Assembly (NCBI GenBank): GCA_963082975.1
Contig: OY720346.1
Span: forward strand, 20,516,720 to 20,580,719
Direction of reading: 5' to 3'
Source: Labia minor
Taxonomy: Eukaryota > Arthropoda > Insecta > Dermaptera > Spongiphoridae
DNA length: 64,000 bases
Shown here piece after piece: positions 1 through 11,953 of this stretch (its first letter is position 1; every line of letters begins with the position of its first letter). The notes below the pieces were generated by a model. That model saw only the letters and a program-made list of their open reading frames with translations, was not told where the DNA came from and made no database searches. Made by a program: the position numbers and the translations under genes.

Positions 1-3000
1 TGAATACATTTTTTTATAGGTTTATTTATTTATTTATTTATTTTCAAATAATTTTTATGATGTATTTGTTTAGATTATTATTTTTTCTCTCTTTCTTTTC
101 AATAATTAATTTGTATAGGACATTTTACTATTCTCCATTAAAAGTTTAAGAATTTTATATCTAACATTTATATATATATAGAGGTGATAAAAAATTGAAT
201 GAAGATCATTAAAATATTTTATTGAGAATAAAGTAAAACTTTTTTTTCGTTGATCTATCGTTGATGTCAGAGACATAAAGAAGGATTTCCAGTTTTAAGA
301 ATGGCATGGGAAGGATCTTGTGTTGTTGTTATTATTGTTGTTATTTGATTTTTGTGATAGCAAATAAAAAGGGGTAATTTTTTCCGCCTTTCAGGAGACT
401 GTGTGAGTGTGTCGGTGTCCAATGTTTGTGTTTGGTTTTGGCGATTTCCCCGGGGCACGTGAGTCTCGTCCCGGGTAATTCATGGGCCCCGCATCCAGCA
501 ATTACCTGTTTATATCAAGTCCATCATTACCCGGTTACACACGGGCCCTATCATTACGCGTAAACGCCTGGAACTACACCGACAAAAAAACAACAACAGC
601 AACCATTCTAATTTATGCCCGAGCCCCCAAAAAAAAGACGCATTTTCTTATCAAATGCCCAGATAAATAATTTATAGCTTTGAAAATAGAGACTTGAGTG
701 AACGGGTGAAGCATAAGAGTGAGAGCAAGAGAGAAAAGAGAAAACAGTCCAAATTAAATCTTTCTAGAATGGTTTTATTTTTTAGAATGAATTAATTTTA
801 TAACTCTATTAGAAAGTAACTATAAGGATTATTTATTAATTTTAATAACATAACAATTGTTTGTTTTTTTTTCAATGTATAAATAATTTTTTAAAAGCGA
901 TCAATTTCATTTTTATAGACGTTTAAAATCAATAGAAAATCTTGTTCAGGGGCAAATTAATTGGTCATTAAAATAAACGAATCTTGCAGGAATCGAAGCT
1001 AGATCTTTTCTATTCATATAACAAATAAATTATGTACCTCGATTCAAAGATAAAGAGAAACAAAAATAAATTTAAAACAAAAAGAAAAATAAACACAAAC
1101 CAAGTGAGCAATGTTCGATGGGATTAAATAAAAATAAAAAAAAAATAAATTAAATAAAAATAAATAAAATGGGATGTAATGTTAATGATCTAATTTATAT
1201 TTTCTTGAAAAATTTTGTATAATCATTCCAAGAAAAGCTAAATATATTATTAATTTTTAAAATTATTATTCATTAGAGTCTATTTCGGAGCAATTATGTT
1301 TGTAGAAATTTATAAAAAAAAAAAAAATAAAATAAATAAAATAAAATAAACGAAATCAGAGTAAATTAATACAAAAAAACATTAAACATTTTTATTGAAA
1401 TTCCTAAATTAAATAAATTTAAAATTTGGTCATTGGTTCAATTTTTTTATTCTGACTGAAAATTATTTAATAATATTATATGAAAAAAAAATAATACTTT
1501 TTTCACTCAAAAACGCTAAGGAATGTTGTAAAAAACTGTGATTTGAAAATTTTGAAAATGTTAATGAATTCCCCAACAATGATTTATTTAAAATTTTAAA
1601 ATAAAACAATTAATTATTTTTATGCAGATTATCTCTTTTCAATCTAAGATGGATTTTGAATTTATTAATTTCATTAATTGATATTACTATAAAATTCGAA
1701 ATTGACAAAAACATTAAATAAAATTAAAGATTAAAAATAATTATTGATAGATATTTCCGGTATAAATGTTATATAATTCAGTTAATAGGTGAAGTGTTGC
1801 ATTTTAATTAATTAAATTACACAATATTAATAATTATATATTTTTTGGATTTTATCTTAATTTGAAAAGTGACTCAAGTGTCATATTCTCTTTACCCAAA
1901 ATCTCAATCAATTTCTCAGGCGTCCTCCTTAATAATAGGGTGTTTCAAAGATCATAAAACAGGCAGCTTGACTAAATTTAATAATCTCGATCCCCTCCCG
2001 TTCGAACTCTAATAAAAGAGGCCATCTTATTTTCAAACTTGTTTACTTATTTTCCTGATATTTAACTAAATGATAAACTACATTAAATAAAAAAAAAATC
2101 TATTAAAAAATAATTAAAGTCACCTCCATCTTCATCATCATTCATAATTTTTTTTTCTTCTTCACAGAGTGGGATCATAACTTGCGACCAAAACACTAAT
2201 TAATTAATCATTTGATTTTAAAAAGTGATAATTTCATCAAAAACATGCCAAAAGCACCTACCTGTCTTACCGGAGATCGTTGATAAAATATTACCGGAGC
2301 CAAATTTTATATTAATAGAAAATTAAACTTGATTGTTTTTTTTTATGTGTGTGTGTGTGTGTATGTTTGATTATTTATTACCCATTATGAACCATGTAAG
2401 TGTATATGCAGCACTTGTATAAAAGAAGTACCGGTTTTTGAAAATTACAAAATAAATTTAATAAAAAATATAGATATAAAAAAAATTTTAAAAATTTTAG
2501 GGCTTATTGTTTTGGATTCCAAGTCATAAATAGTATTTAATTATTAATCATTTCTGTATAGAATTGCTATATAAATATAATTTAATCATTTTTTAAGATT
2601 TTACTAATTTTTAATTTATATGCCCATATTTTGTTTTTAAAATATTTCAAATTTTTTTTTTTTTAAGTTAAAGTATATAGTATTTTTGCAGTTGATTTAG
2701 TGCAGTTGCATTAAATAAGTAAATAAGTATGTCTGTCTAACAATTTTTTAATACTATTTATTCACATCAAAAAATAAATGTTATGTGTATTTTGTATTAA
2801 GTGGGAGAAGGGGATCACCATCTTTTAGTTGGAAACCCAATCCGCACTGATGTCATTCAATAGTTTTCATTTTTCCACGAATTAAATCTCAGAGCTTTGG
2901 GTTCAACACTCGACTAAATGCCTTGCTGTTTTCTCCCCACACCCTAAAGTTCCCTCTCGCTGTATCTCCAGTTCTTTTTACTCGTTTGCCATCTCCGATT

Positions 3001-4938
3001 TCAACCGCGAGACACGTAATTAAGACGCACCAAGATAAATTTTATAAAATAAATTATGTTAATTTCTATCAAAGTTAAAGTTGTTTTTTTTTTTTTTTTT
3101 TTTTTACCCCCTACCCCTACCTATTTATTTCTCTCTGTTTCTGTCTGGTTCAGTAACACACGAAACCAAAAGTGAAAAATAACCATTTATTTTGTCGCCT
3201 GTGTGAGTAACATTTATTCGTATAAACCATTGCAGCTTTGGCTATAAATTGCCCGTTAAAATATCGGCAGGGGGAGGCAAAAAGGGGCGACAGTTTCACA
3301 ACCTGCCATGCTAATTACGGACACGTGCCAAGAGTGTCTTGACATTTCACTAAACAACGTCTGGAAATTAACACACTTTTAGCGAAAGCACTTAATAAGA
3401 AAATCAATCAAGACGATAAAAGTATAAATACTTCTTTACTATGAATATTTTAATTATTTAGAATAAAAAAATAAATAAATAACAGATAAGATTTCTAAGT
3501 TATAATAAAATTATAATTCTAATAGTATTAAATTGAATAAGTTAATATTTTTTTTTTTTTTGTTTATAATAATGTTTCTTTTTATATAATTATAAATTAT
3601 ATTAAAATTATTTTTTCTTAATTATGGTATTATTTTTTGAATTTGTATTTTTAATTATACGTTTGTGGGGTTGGAAATTCTTACTCGGGTCAAGTAACTA
3701 TGATTAATAAATGAAAAAAAATTAAATAATAAATGATTAAATAGAATTGTAATAAGTAATAATTACAAAATGAACAAAAAAATTAATTGAATATATGTTT
3801 ATATTTTAAAATAGTATATAAAATTTTCTACTAGAATCAATTCCAAGAATCTTTAAAGATATAAAAATATATACTTTTTAAGCAAAGTCGCATTGATAAT
3901 AAATATACATAATCTCAAGTGTATTTTTGACTCCTTGAAACGTAAAGAACTTCCGAAAATGACTCTAAATATAAATACTTGTATTTACATAAGAAAAGAA
4001 ATCTTAAAGTTAGATAAATACAAGAATACTCCTATAATATTATCTAGAAAGGTTTCAAGAAGAATCGTTCTTTTTTTATATATCTAAATATAATCTTTTT
4101 AATTAGTATGAATAAATTTAAAATGTTGAATTGATAAAAAGAATGGATATAGTAAGATTTGATTAAATTCGAAATGTTTCTTTATACTTTTCTTTTTTTT
4201 TTTTTTTTTTTTTTTTGAGAATAAAGTTTTAATCAGATGCATATTGAAATGAGCTGTGATTAAAAAGAATTCCTGTCTGTTTTGAATGGTCCTGCTTGGT
4301 CATCTAAAAGAAAGAAAAAGAGAGAGAGAGAGAAATATTGGTACTAGTATCTGAATGTTCGTCTACATATATACATATATATATTATAAATGAGTGAGTG
4401 AGCGAATGATTGTCTGGGTGTATCTATGTGACCTCAGAGTCAACTTGCTGGGCCAGTTGGAGTTGTAGTCAGTTGTAGATGTGGTTGTATCTAGCCCGAT
4501 GACCTCAGCTCCTCGAGTGATCGCATGAGTCTTTCATCTCTCTCTCTCTCTTTCTCTCTCTCATTCGCTCTTGTGCGGTCAGATGGGGTCCGCACTTAAA
4601 AAATAATAGGTTTTTGATAGGTTCTCTTTTCGGATCATTAAAACCCAATCCCTTTAGGTATATAATTCCAAATGAATAGAAAGCAAGCAAACCCGTTTCC
4701 CGCGCGTTTAGATATGCAAAAGATTATGGGGCCGGGGATCTTTTTCGCCATATAAGACTGGCGAGTGACGGTTAATTAAAGATAAGAAAGTAATTAAAGC
4801 ATTACATGGCAGGAGAGGAGCAAGATTTACTCCTAAAGGCGCCACCGCCGGTATCTCGCTAAATCCCAATCTTTTAGTAATTTCATTCTACAAGAAGATT
4901 ATTTCGTTTTTTCTTTTATTAATATTATTTTTATAAAG

Positions 4939-4973
<35 letters not shown>

Positions 4974-6072
4974 ATCTATCGAAGTTGATGCTGAAAAATA
5001 AATAATTTAATTATCCATTTTTTTTTAATTAATATTTTATGTTAAGTTTTTTGTTGAAGAGATTGAATTAAAAAAAAAAATGAATAAAAATTCATTAAAA
5101 ATCTCGATGTCTGTACCAATTAGGTGCCTGCCGCTGTCTAAGAACATTCTTTTTATTAATAAATAATTTTGCAAGAATTGAATTATATGTATATAGATAG
5201 ATATATAGTATATGAAGTTATATGCATTTAAGAAATGACTCGTCAGGTTGTTAAAAGAATTTTGAAAATTAGTATAGACATGATTTTTGTTTCCAATTTA
5301 ACATTTTTGTTAAATGAAACAATGGAATTTAATTATTTTAATGAAAAAAAAGGTGAAAAACAAATTTTCACCAAACTCATAATTCAACAACAAGAAATAG
5401 GATTAAAATTTAAAAAAATAAAAATAAATTATGCCTTTATGAAAAAATCATCTGATAACTACAGATGATATACCTTCTTTATCTCAAAACATTTATTTTT
5501 ATATTAAATTCAAACATGTATAAACATTTATAGCAGTTGTATTTACGAACTTATGGAATAATGTATTTATTTCTTAAAAGTAAAGATAATTTTTAAATAT
5601 TTTCAAGTGTATTTATTTATAACTTTTATTTCAAACATAAAACTTGCATTGAAATCTTAATCTTTTTTAATTTGTACATTGAATAATTATAAAATTTATT
5701 TACTTATTTATTTATATATTATTTATAGAAAAATATCAAAATAGTTATATATTATTATTGACATTAAATAATTTAATACAAGTTATACAAGAAACTGAAT
5801 TAATAAATATTATTATAATCATGTTTATATTTATTTTTAAACAGACATTCTATTATATTTACTTTTTTTTATTTAATAATTTTATAAAAAACAAGTATAA
5901 TTATTGTTTTAAAAAATAGATAAGTTTCTATCAAATTTATTTAAATAGCTATGTTTAATAAACATTAATGACTGAAAAATAAATATTTATTTTGATATAC
6001 TAGTTTAAAGAAATATATAAGTATAGGTATATAATTAAACTTTGAAAACAAAACGAAACTTAAACTTTAAAT
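1..6072. other. AT-rich noncoding stretch with composition islands
   Basis: No coding region could be supported. The sequence is AT-rich filler with poly-A/poly-T runs, a (GT)n tract near 2347-2361, a T run near 3081-3105, a GA tract near 4319-4333, a CT tract near 4537-4562 and a (TA)n tract at 4941-4970. Three parts are less AT-rich and more complex, at about 360-670, 3180-3370 and 4430-4870. They have few homopolymers and resemble noncoding regulatory DNA more than exons, because open frames there are about 60 codons and match no domain I recognise. Confidence 0.6.
4941..4970. repeat. (TA)15 microsatellite
   Basis: Pure TA dinucleotide run. Confidence 0.95.
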
Positions 6073-6320
6073 TAGTGATTTTCAACCTGGGCGATCGACA
6101 TCTTAAGTTATTTTTTGGGGGGCGAAATCATTTTCAACAAAAAAAAAAAAGTCAGATGATTTTGCGATCAGGCTTTTTAAACATTTCCGCTTTTTTTCAA
6201 TATGGTTCTAAAAAAAAAGGTAAGATAATTTTGAATTTTTATCTGTTAAAATTTATAGGGGGGCGAATTATGAAGTCGGCCTTACGAAGTGGGCGTTTGG
6301 TCCAAAAAGGTTGAGAACTA
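6073..6320. mobile_element. hAT-like miniature inverted-repeat element
   Basis: The left end reads TAGTGATTTTCAACCTGGG. The right end, read inward from the other side, is TAGTTCTCAACCTTTTTGG. Both match the widespread hAT terminal pattern CAGTGGTTCTCAACC. About 250 bp with no transposase frame lies between them, so this would be a non-autonomous, decayed copy. A short open frame (6042-6314) overlaps it but is just the element read through. An 8-bp target-site duplication, expected for hAT, is not clear (ctttaaat on the left, gactattt on the right), so the exact ends are uncertain. Confidence 0.6.
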
Positions 6321-7228
6321 GACTATTTGAGATTTTATTTTATTCCTTTTACAAATTTTGAATTAATTCTATTATAATTCATAAAAAAAAACAACTTCCT
6401 TGTAAATTATAACAAATAAATTTCTAATTTTGTAAATTTTTTCCCTTGTTTTCATTTCCTTTTAGTTATATATTTCTTTGACTGTTCTTTTTTAATATAT
6501 ACTTCTAGTCTGATAAGAGTTTTTCTTTTATAAAATATCTATTTCCTTCTTCGTCGTCCCGAATAGGTAGGTGATGTTTATCTTCCTCTGTTGATGAATA
6601 ATTTATTCCCTTCTAACTCCCTCGCTTGTCCCACCTTTGCCCCGAGCCGGTATTACTATTTAATTTCTTACGCAAACCAGCTGTTTTGTTATGATTTTTT
6701 TTCTTTTCATTTTACTATTTTCCTACTTTACCAAGTTGTCGGATCATCATCATTTACTATATTTTTTTTTTCATTCTTAATGAAAAAAAGAAAGGAAAAA
6801 AAAAATACAATGATAATCACATTGGACACGGACATAGATAAGCGGCTAGCGTGTCAAAAATGTATTCCAAGCCATTTATAGACTAATAAATTATTGATCC
6901 TCGTCAATATATTCTCTCTATATTCTAATTGGCAATGTTAGCAAGTGACAAGTGACTGCCAGATAGCCATCACTCTGTTACTATTATTATAATAATAATA
7001 ATCTGAGGACGGGGGAAGCATGCAACCGTACAAACGTCTATATTAATATATGTGATTTCCTTCATTTAATTAGACATACATATTATGTATTTCATTGGTC
7101 AAAAAGCGTTTAAATTCGTTCCAAACTAAACTTATAAGTATAATACTAATTATAACTACCAAATTATTTTTCAATCATTTTATTGAAAAATAGAATTTTA
7201 TTGATACTTAAAATCGGATTCAACAAAT
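6321..7228. other. Noncoding stretch, no gene seen
   Basis: AT-rich DNA with a moderately complex part at about 6540-7050 containing a short (TAA)n run near 6984-7002. No reliable coding potential or repeat family was recognised. Confidence 0.5.
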
Positions 7229-7586
7229 CTGGAGTGTCTCCACTTGACTATCTCGCAATTTGAATTGGATCAATTAACATATATTATATTTAAATTAAAA
7301 TTAATAAATAATATTTATTAAACCAGCGCGTGTTTGGCTCTTTGTTGATGGCACCACGTCACGTGCCTGTGCGTGATTTGCAGTGTTAAAAATTTTGAAT
7401 AATGCCCGTGTACCAAATTTCATTAATCTAGCTCAAACCGTTTTTATGTAATTTTGTCTACACATACACACACAGAGACAGAGAGAGAGGCAATTTTCTC
7501 CACCTTAGTGAAAATGATTCAAGTTCAAAACGTATAAAAACATGAAAATTTTCGTGATCGCAATACTATCTCTGGCTAGATAGTAA
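7229..7586 (-). mobile_element. HINE-1 copy A (Helentron-like non-autonomous element, internally deleted)
   Basis: One of six copies of a family described most fully at 55355-55908. The hairpin end TGGAGTGTCTCCA lies at the low-coordinate side, followed by the subterminal repeat ACTATCTCGC. The other end carries the complementary repeat, slightly changed to GCTAGATAGT. This copy is only 358 bp because the middle block between the GCAGTGTTAAAA motif and the TTTTGAATAATGCCC motif is missing. The microsatellite is short here (a few CA and GA units). It has no protein-coding capacity; mobility would depend on a Rep/helicase encoded elsewhere. Confidence 0.75.
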
Positions 7587-10500
7587 AAATAAATAAGAAC
7601 ACAAAAACGTTTTAAAAAGGAAATGATTTTCAAACTCTATAAAAACACTACAGTGAATAAATACTATTTGTTGATAATTTTTAAAATTTATTTTTATTTA
7701 AAAAATTGTTTGTAACATAAAAAAAGTGAGAATTAAATTTTAAAAATTAAAAACAACTAATATTTTATAATTGAAATTTTAAAAAAAAAAACTTATCATT
7801 CAAGGATTGAGTTTAATAAATAAGTAAATATTTTAAATATTAAATGAGACCAAATTCTTGTCCATTTTTTTTTAAATTTTATTAAAATTCTTTTCTAAAA
7901 AAAATTCTTAAAAAAAATTCTCTATTCAATATTATTTAATCATTTGATTAGTTTATTTATTTTTTTTAGATGATATTTTTGGTAAGCGTTATCACGACTT
8001 TCAATTGGTGGAATTGAATTAGTACTAACGTCACAGAGTGTTAATGTCCCTGATGTCACTCACTGATCATTTAACTGAGATCGAAACGGAATCAAACACC
8101 AACTATCATAAATAGAAAATCAAATTGAATGAAAATGAAAAATTTAACCAACAAACATATATATATACATCTATATCTATATATCTATAGGTATATATAT
8201 AAATAAATATATATGTTCAAATAAATTGTAATTAATTTTATATACATATTTATAAAAAAGGCAAAGAGTAGAGATATGAATTAGATTTCATATTGCAAAT
8301 TATTATTACTAATTTTGCTATTATTATTAGAATTAATATTATTAATATTACCGTTTTAATAATTATATAATAATTATTATTAAATAATTTAATTAAAATA
8401 AATTATCCGTTTTTTTCCTTCTTTTTAATAAATTTTGATGTATAAATTAAGATACTAAATGAGCAGCAAGAATGCCAGGTGACGTTCAAACGTCCAATTA
8501 ACTCAAATCGATCTGTTAATTAATGACGGAGCCTATTAGAAAGAGAAGAGAAAAGAAATTAAAGAAAATTTTAATATATATATGTGCAGGGTGGGATGAA
8601 TGGGAGCGAGAAAGAAGATAGCTTGGGTTCTAACTAGAAAATTGAAAAATTGTTCCTATTGGAATTATTATTTATGATCGACGCCGAATTCGTTTGCGTT
8701 TACCTGTCTTCTTCATCCATCCATGTTCCATTCATTTCACCGACAAACATAAATTTGTTTTTATTTAATTTGTTTCTCAATTTATTTCAACGCTAATTAG
8801 AATTTTATAATGTTTTTATTGCAAATATTTAATCATAAATTATATATATATATATAAATATATATATATATAGCAAATGAAAATGCTCGAAGCTAGTTCT
8901 GGCAAATCATGCACTACGAATTGATTCACATTACGCCGGTTCAACCGTCAGAAGAACATTAAATCACACGAAGAGTGTAATGATTCAAGACTTCTTATGT
9001 CCAGTTGATATTTAATTAGTTTTTCATTGAAATTTTATTTATTATTAATTATTTAATAACGCCGCCGGTGGAGTAGTTATTCGAGGGGCTTGCCTGTCAA
9101 GAGTTGGCTCTGTGTCAGGTGCACAAACATCCAAGTAAAGCTTAAAATATTAACCTGAACTTTAGTGAGATAGTCAGTCTTAAAGCAAAAAAAAAAATAA
9201 GGTGCAATACACTTACACCCGTCTACAGGTTATATTTAGAAAATATATTAAGAAAATAAAATAAATTAAATTAAACGATGATTTAATAGAAGAAATTAAA
9301 ATTACTTGTATTTTATATAGGCATTCATCCAAGATAATGAATTTTATCTATAATAAGTAATGCATATACAAAAAAAAATGATTAAAGAGATAACATATAG
9401 TAATAAATTATTTATTTTAATTAATATTATTATAGATAATATTATTCAATTATTTTAATGATATTCTAAAGTTATGTTATTATATGGATATCCATAAATA
9501 TAAAATATGTAATAGTGTTATAAATAAAAAAAATGGTTGTAGTTACGTTAAAAGTAAAAAAAAAAAAAAAATAGTATACAAAATGTATAAAAATTTCATT
9601 TTATTTTATATAATAAAAAATCTCTTAGATCTTATTATTACGAGGATCTCTATGAACCTAGCAAAACATCAGAAAAGTGTATTTTATCCCCTCCCTTAAT
9701 GAAGTTTTTATGTTAAATAGAATTAAAATTTATATAGGTTTAATAAATATATTCAATATTTAAGAAAAATTATGTATATATGTTAATAAATCTGGTAATG
9801 TGTCTTAATGAAAATTTAATGAATTAATGTGAAATTGTACTATTTTAATTCTAATTTTAACTAGGTATAGTGAAAATGTAAAATATGAAATGAAGGGTTT
9901 CAATAGTACAAATAGATGAAAATGGATTAATGTAAATGAATTACACCCGAGAATAGCAATGGATTGTTTCGTTTTTAATAGAATGTAATCGAAACCAGAT
10001 TCGTTCTTCTACTGATGGATCATTTTAAAATGTAGATAATAGTGAACAAAGGCAACCGACCCCTGTACTCATCATTCATTTACATAAAGATTTCTAATGT
10101 AAACTCGATTAGTGAAATTGACTGATGATGGAAGAAATACTACGAAACAGTGAAATTGTTTATATGAAAATAAATCATTCAATTCATCACTAAATTAATT
10201 TTTAATCGAGAATTAGATTAAATTAACGTTGATGTAGATAAAATTAACTAATAGCTATTTATAAAGAGATTTTAGTAGATATCAAAAATTATGAAAAAAA
10301 ATAAATATAAAATATAGGAATTCTATTAAATTTTTTGAGTACTAAAAATGTGGATTTTTTTTTTCATTTCTTTATAAATTTTATATATTATTAAAGTTAA
10401 ATTATTTTTTTTTTAAAGAGATAATTGTTCTAACACTATAGAATGAATTAGTTTTTGTTAAAATCTTATAAAAATATTTTTATAAAAGATATTTTATCAA

Positions 10501-10719
10501 AATGTATGTAATATCATGAGTTGATATATTCTATTTATTTATTTATTTTCCTTTTAGTACTCACAACGACCACCAGGTTGTGCCAAGTCATGTGGGTCTT
10601 TTCTCAGTAACTGACGTCATCTTCTCGAAAAGAGTGACGTTACCAGATTTTTTATCTCGAATGTCGGATATATATCATGAGTCTTTCAGCCGGCATCTAT
10701 GCATCTTGATCGCACACAC

Positions 10720-10758
<39 letters not shown>

Positions 10759-11093
10759 CTGGGGTGCGCTGTGTTGTTGGGACACCGGTTGTCCTTGGAT
10801 AGCTTGCCTGACGCCCGCGCATTAAAAAAGTACCCTCCCCCCTCTCGGTGTTTCTCAAAAATCCCCCCTGGAGAGATACTACATTACAACATCTACAACA
10901 TGAACCCTAGAATATTTTTTTATTTATATATATATTTATTAGCTTCCGGAACTAAATCTATTCCAGCTGAAATGTCCGATAGACATCTAATGAAAATATA
11001 ATTTATTTTAAATGGAAGTTTTATACGTTTAACGACGGTAAAATGTAAAATATTGTGCATTAATGGTTTAAATATTGCATCTTATACTATATA

Positions 11094-11124
<31 letters not shown>

Positions 11125-11134
11125 CGAGCATGCA
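7587..11134. other. AT-rich noncoding stretch with islands
   Basis: No gene is supported. Complex, less AT-rich segments lie at about 8460-8540, 8665-8745, 8880-9140 and 10555-10830; the last holds a perfect TGACGTCA octamer at 10612-10619. Low-complexity parts include (TA)n at 8845-8872 and 10723-10757 and (TTA)n at 11094-11121. A weak hammerhead-like core at 10107-10195 is treated as a finding. Confidence 0.55.
10723..10757. repeat. (TA)n microsatellite
   Basis: Pure TA run following a CACACA stretch; overlapping open frames encode tyrosine-isoleucine repeats and are artefacts. Confidence 0.95.
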
Positions 11135-11568
11135 TGCAATTTGAATCTTATTTGCCTAGTTAAATTATCCGTAATCATGGAATTAGAAGGAGAGACGGGA
11201 AATTCCTTAATTTTATATGCAAAACTCACGCGTTTCTGATTTCTTTGGATTTATACGTCTTTTATTCTTCATATTTGTCATTTATTTTTACCTCTATTTT
11301 TTACATATATATATTCTTTTAATTTTAATTGAAATAGACAATCGATAGTTATTTACATTGAATTTTATCTATAAATAATCTATACTTATCTATATATATT
11401 AATATATCTATCATATATAAATGTTTTAAATAATTAAAAATACAATTATATTTATATAATTGGAACTAAATTTAATTAGATATAAGATAAGATTTGGTTA
11501 ATTTAAAAAATAAAAAAAAAAATATTAATATATTTTATTTATTTATTAAATGAAATAAACCAACAACC
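11135..11568. repeat. Local duplication, long copy
   Basis: The segment from 11135 is repeated at 11693-11917. The long copy has three blocks shared with the short copy: 11135-11224, about 11329-11342 and about 11450-11568. Two segments of roughly 105 bp that lie between these blocks are absent from the short copy. The shared blocks are almost identical, so the event is recent. No coding content or transposon ends were recognised. Confidence 0.8.
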
Positions 11569-11692
11569 ATTTAATTTCATTTTTTTAAATTAATTGTGTT
11601 TATGTATTTAATATTATTTTATTATAAAAGTATTTAATTTTTTAGTGTTTATATTTTGTTTCAATATGTATTTTAGATATATTTTTTTTTTT

Positions 11693-11917
11693 TGCAATTT
11701 GAATCTTATTTGCCTAGTTAAATTATCCGTAATCATGGAATTAGAAGGAGAGACGGGAAATTCCTTAATTTTATATGCAAAATTGAAATAGACAATATTT
11801 ATATAATTGGAACTAAATTTAATTAGATATAAGATAAGATTTGGTTAATTTAAAAAATAAAAAAAAAATATATTAATATATTTTATTTATTTATTAAATG
11901 AAATAAACCAACAACCC
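11693..11917. repeat. Local duplication, short copy lacking two internal segments
   Basis: Nearly identical to 11135-11568 with two internal segments removed. The breakpoints carry no GT-AG boundaries, so splicing followed by retroposition is unlikely. Short matching bases at the second breakpoint (CAAT on both sides) suggest microhomology-type deletion after, or during, the duplication. Confidence 0.8.
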
Positions 11918-11918
11918 C

Positions 11919-11953
11919 ATGAATATAATATTTATTTTAAATATTATATTCAT
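11919..11953. repeat. Perfect 15-bp-stem hairpin
   Basis: Left arm ATGAATATAATATTT and right arm AAATATTATATTCAT pair perfectly around a 5-base loop. It starts within 2 bases of the end of the short duplication copy, which suggests that the palindrome marks the rearrangement breakpoint. Confidence 0.7.

Noticed and set aside
960..1045. tRNA-like T-arm phrase on the minus strand (CTTCGATTCC)
   Set aside because: No A box at proper spacing and no foldable clover-leaf or acceptor stem.
10580..11001. Two overlapping plus-strand frames of 81 and 100 codons
   Set aside because: Both read through the (TA)n tract, overlap each other in different frames, and contain no domain.
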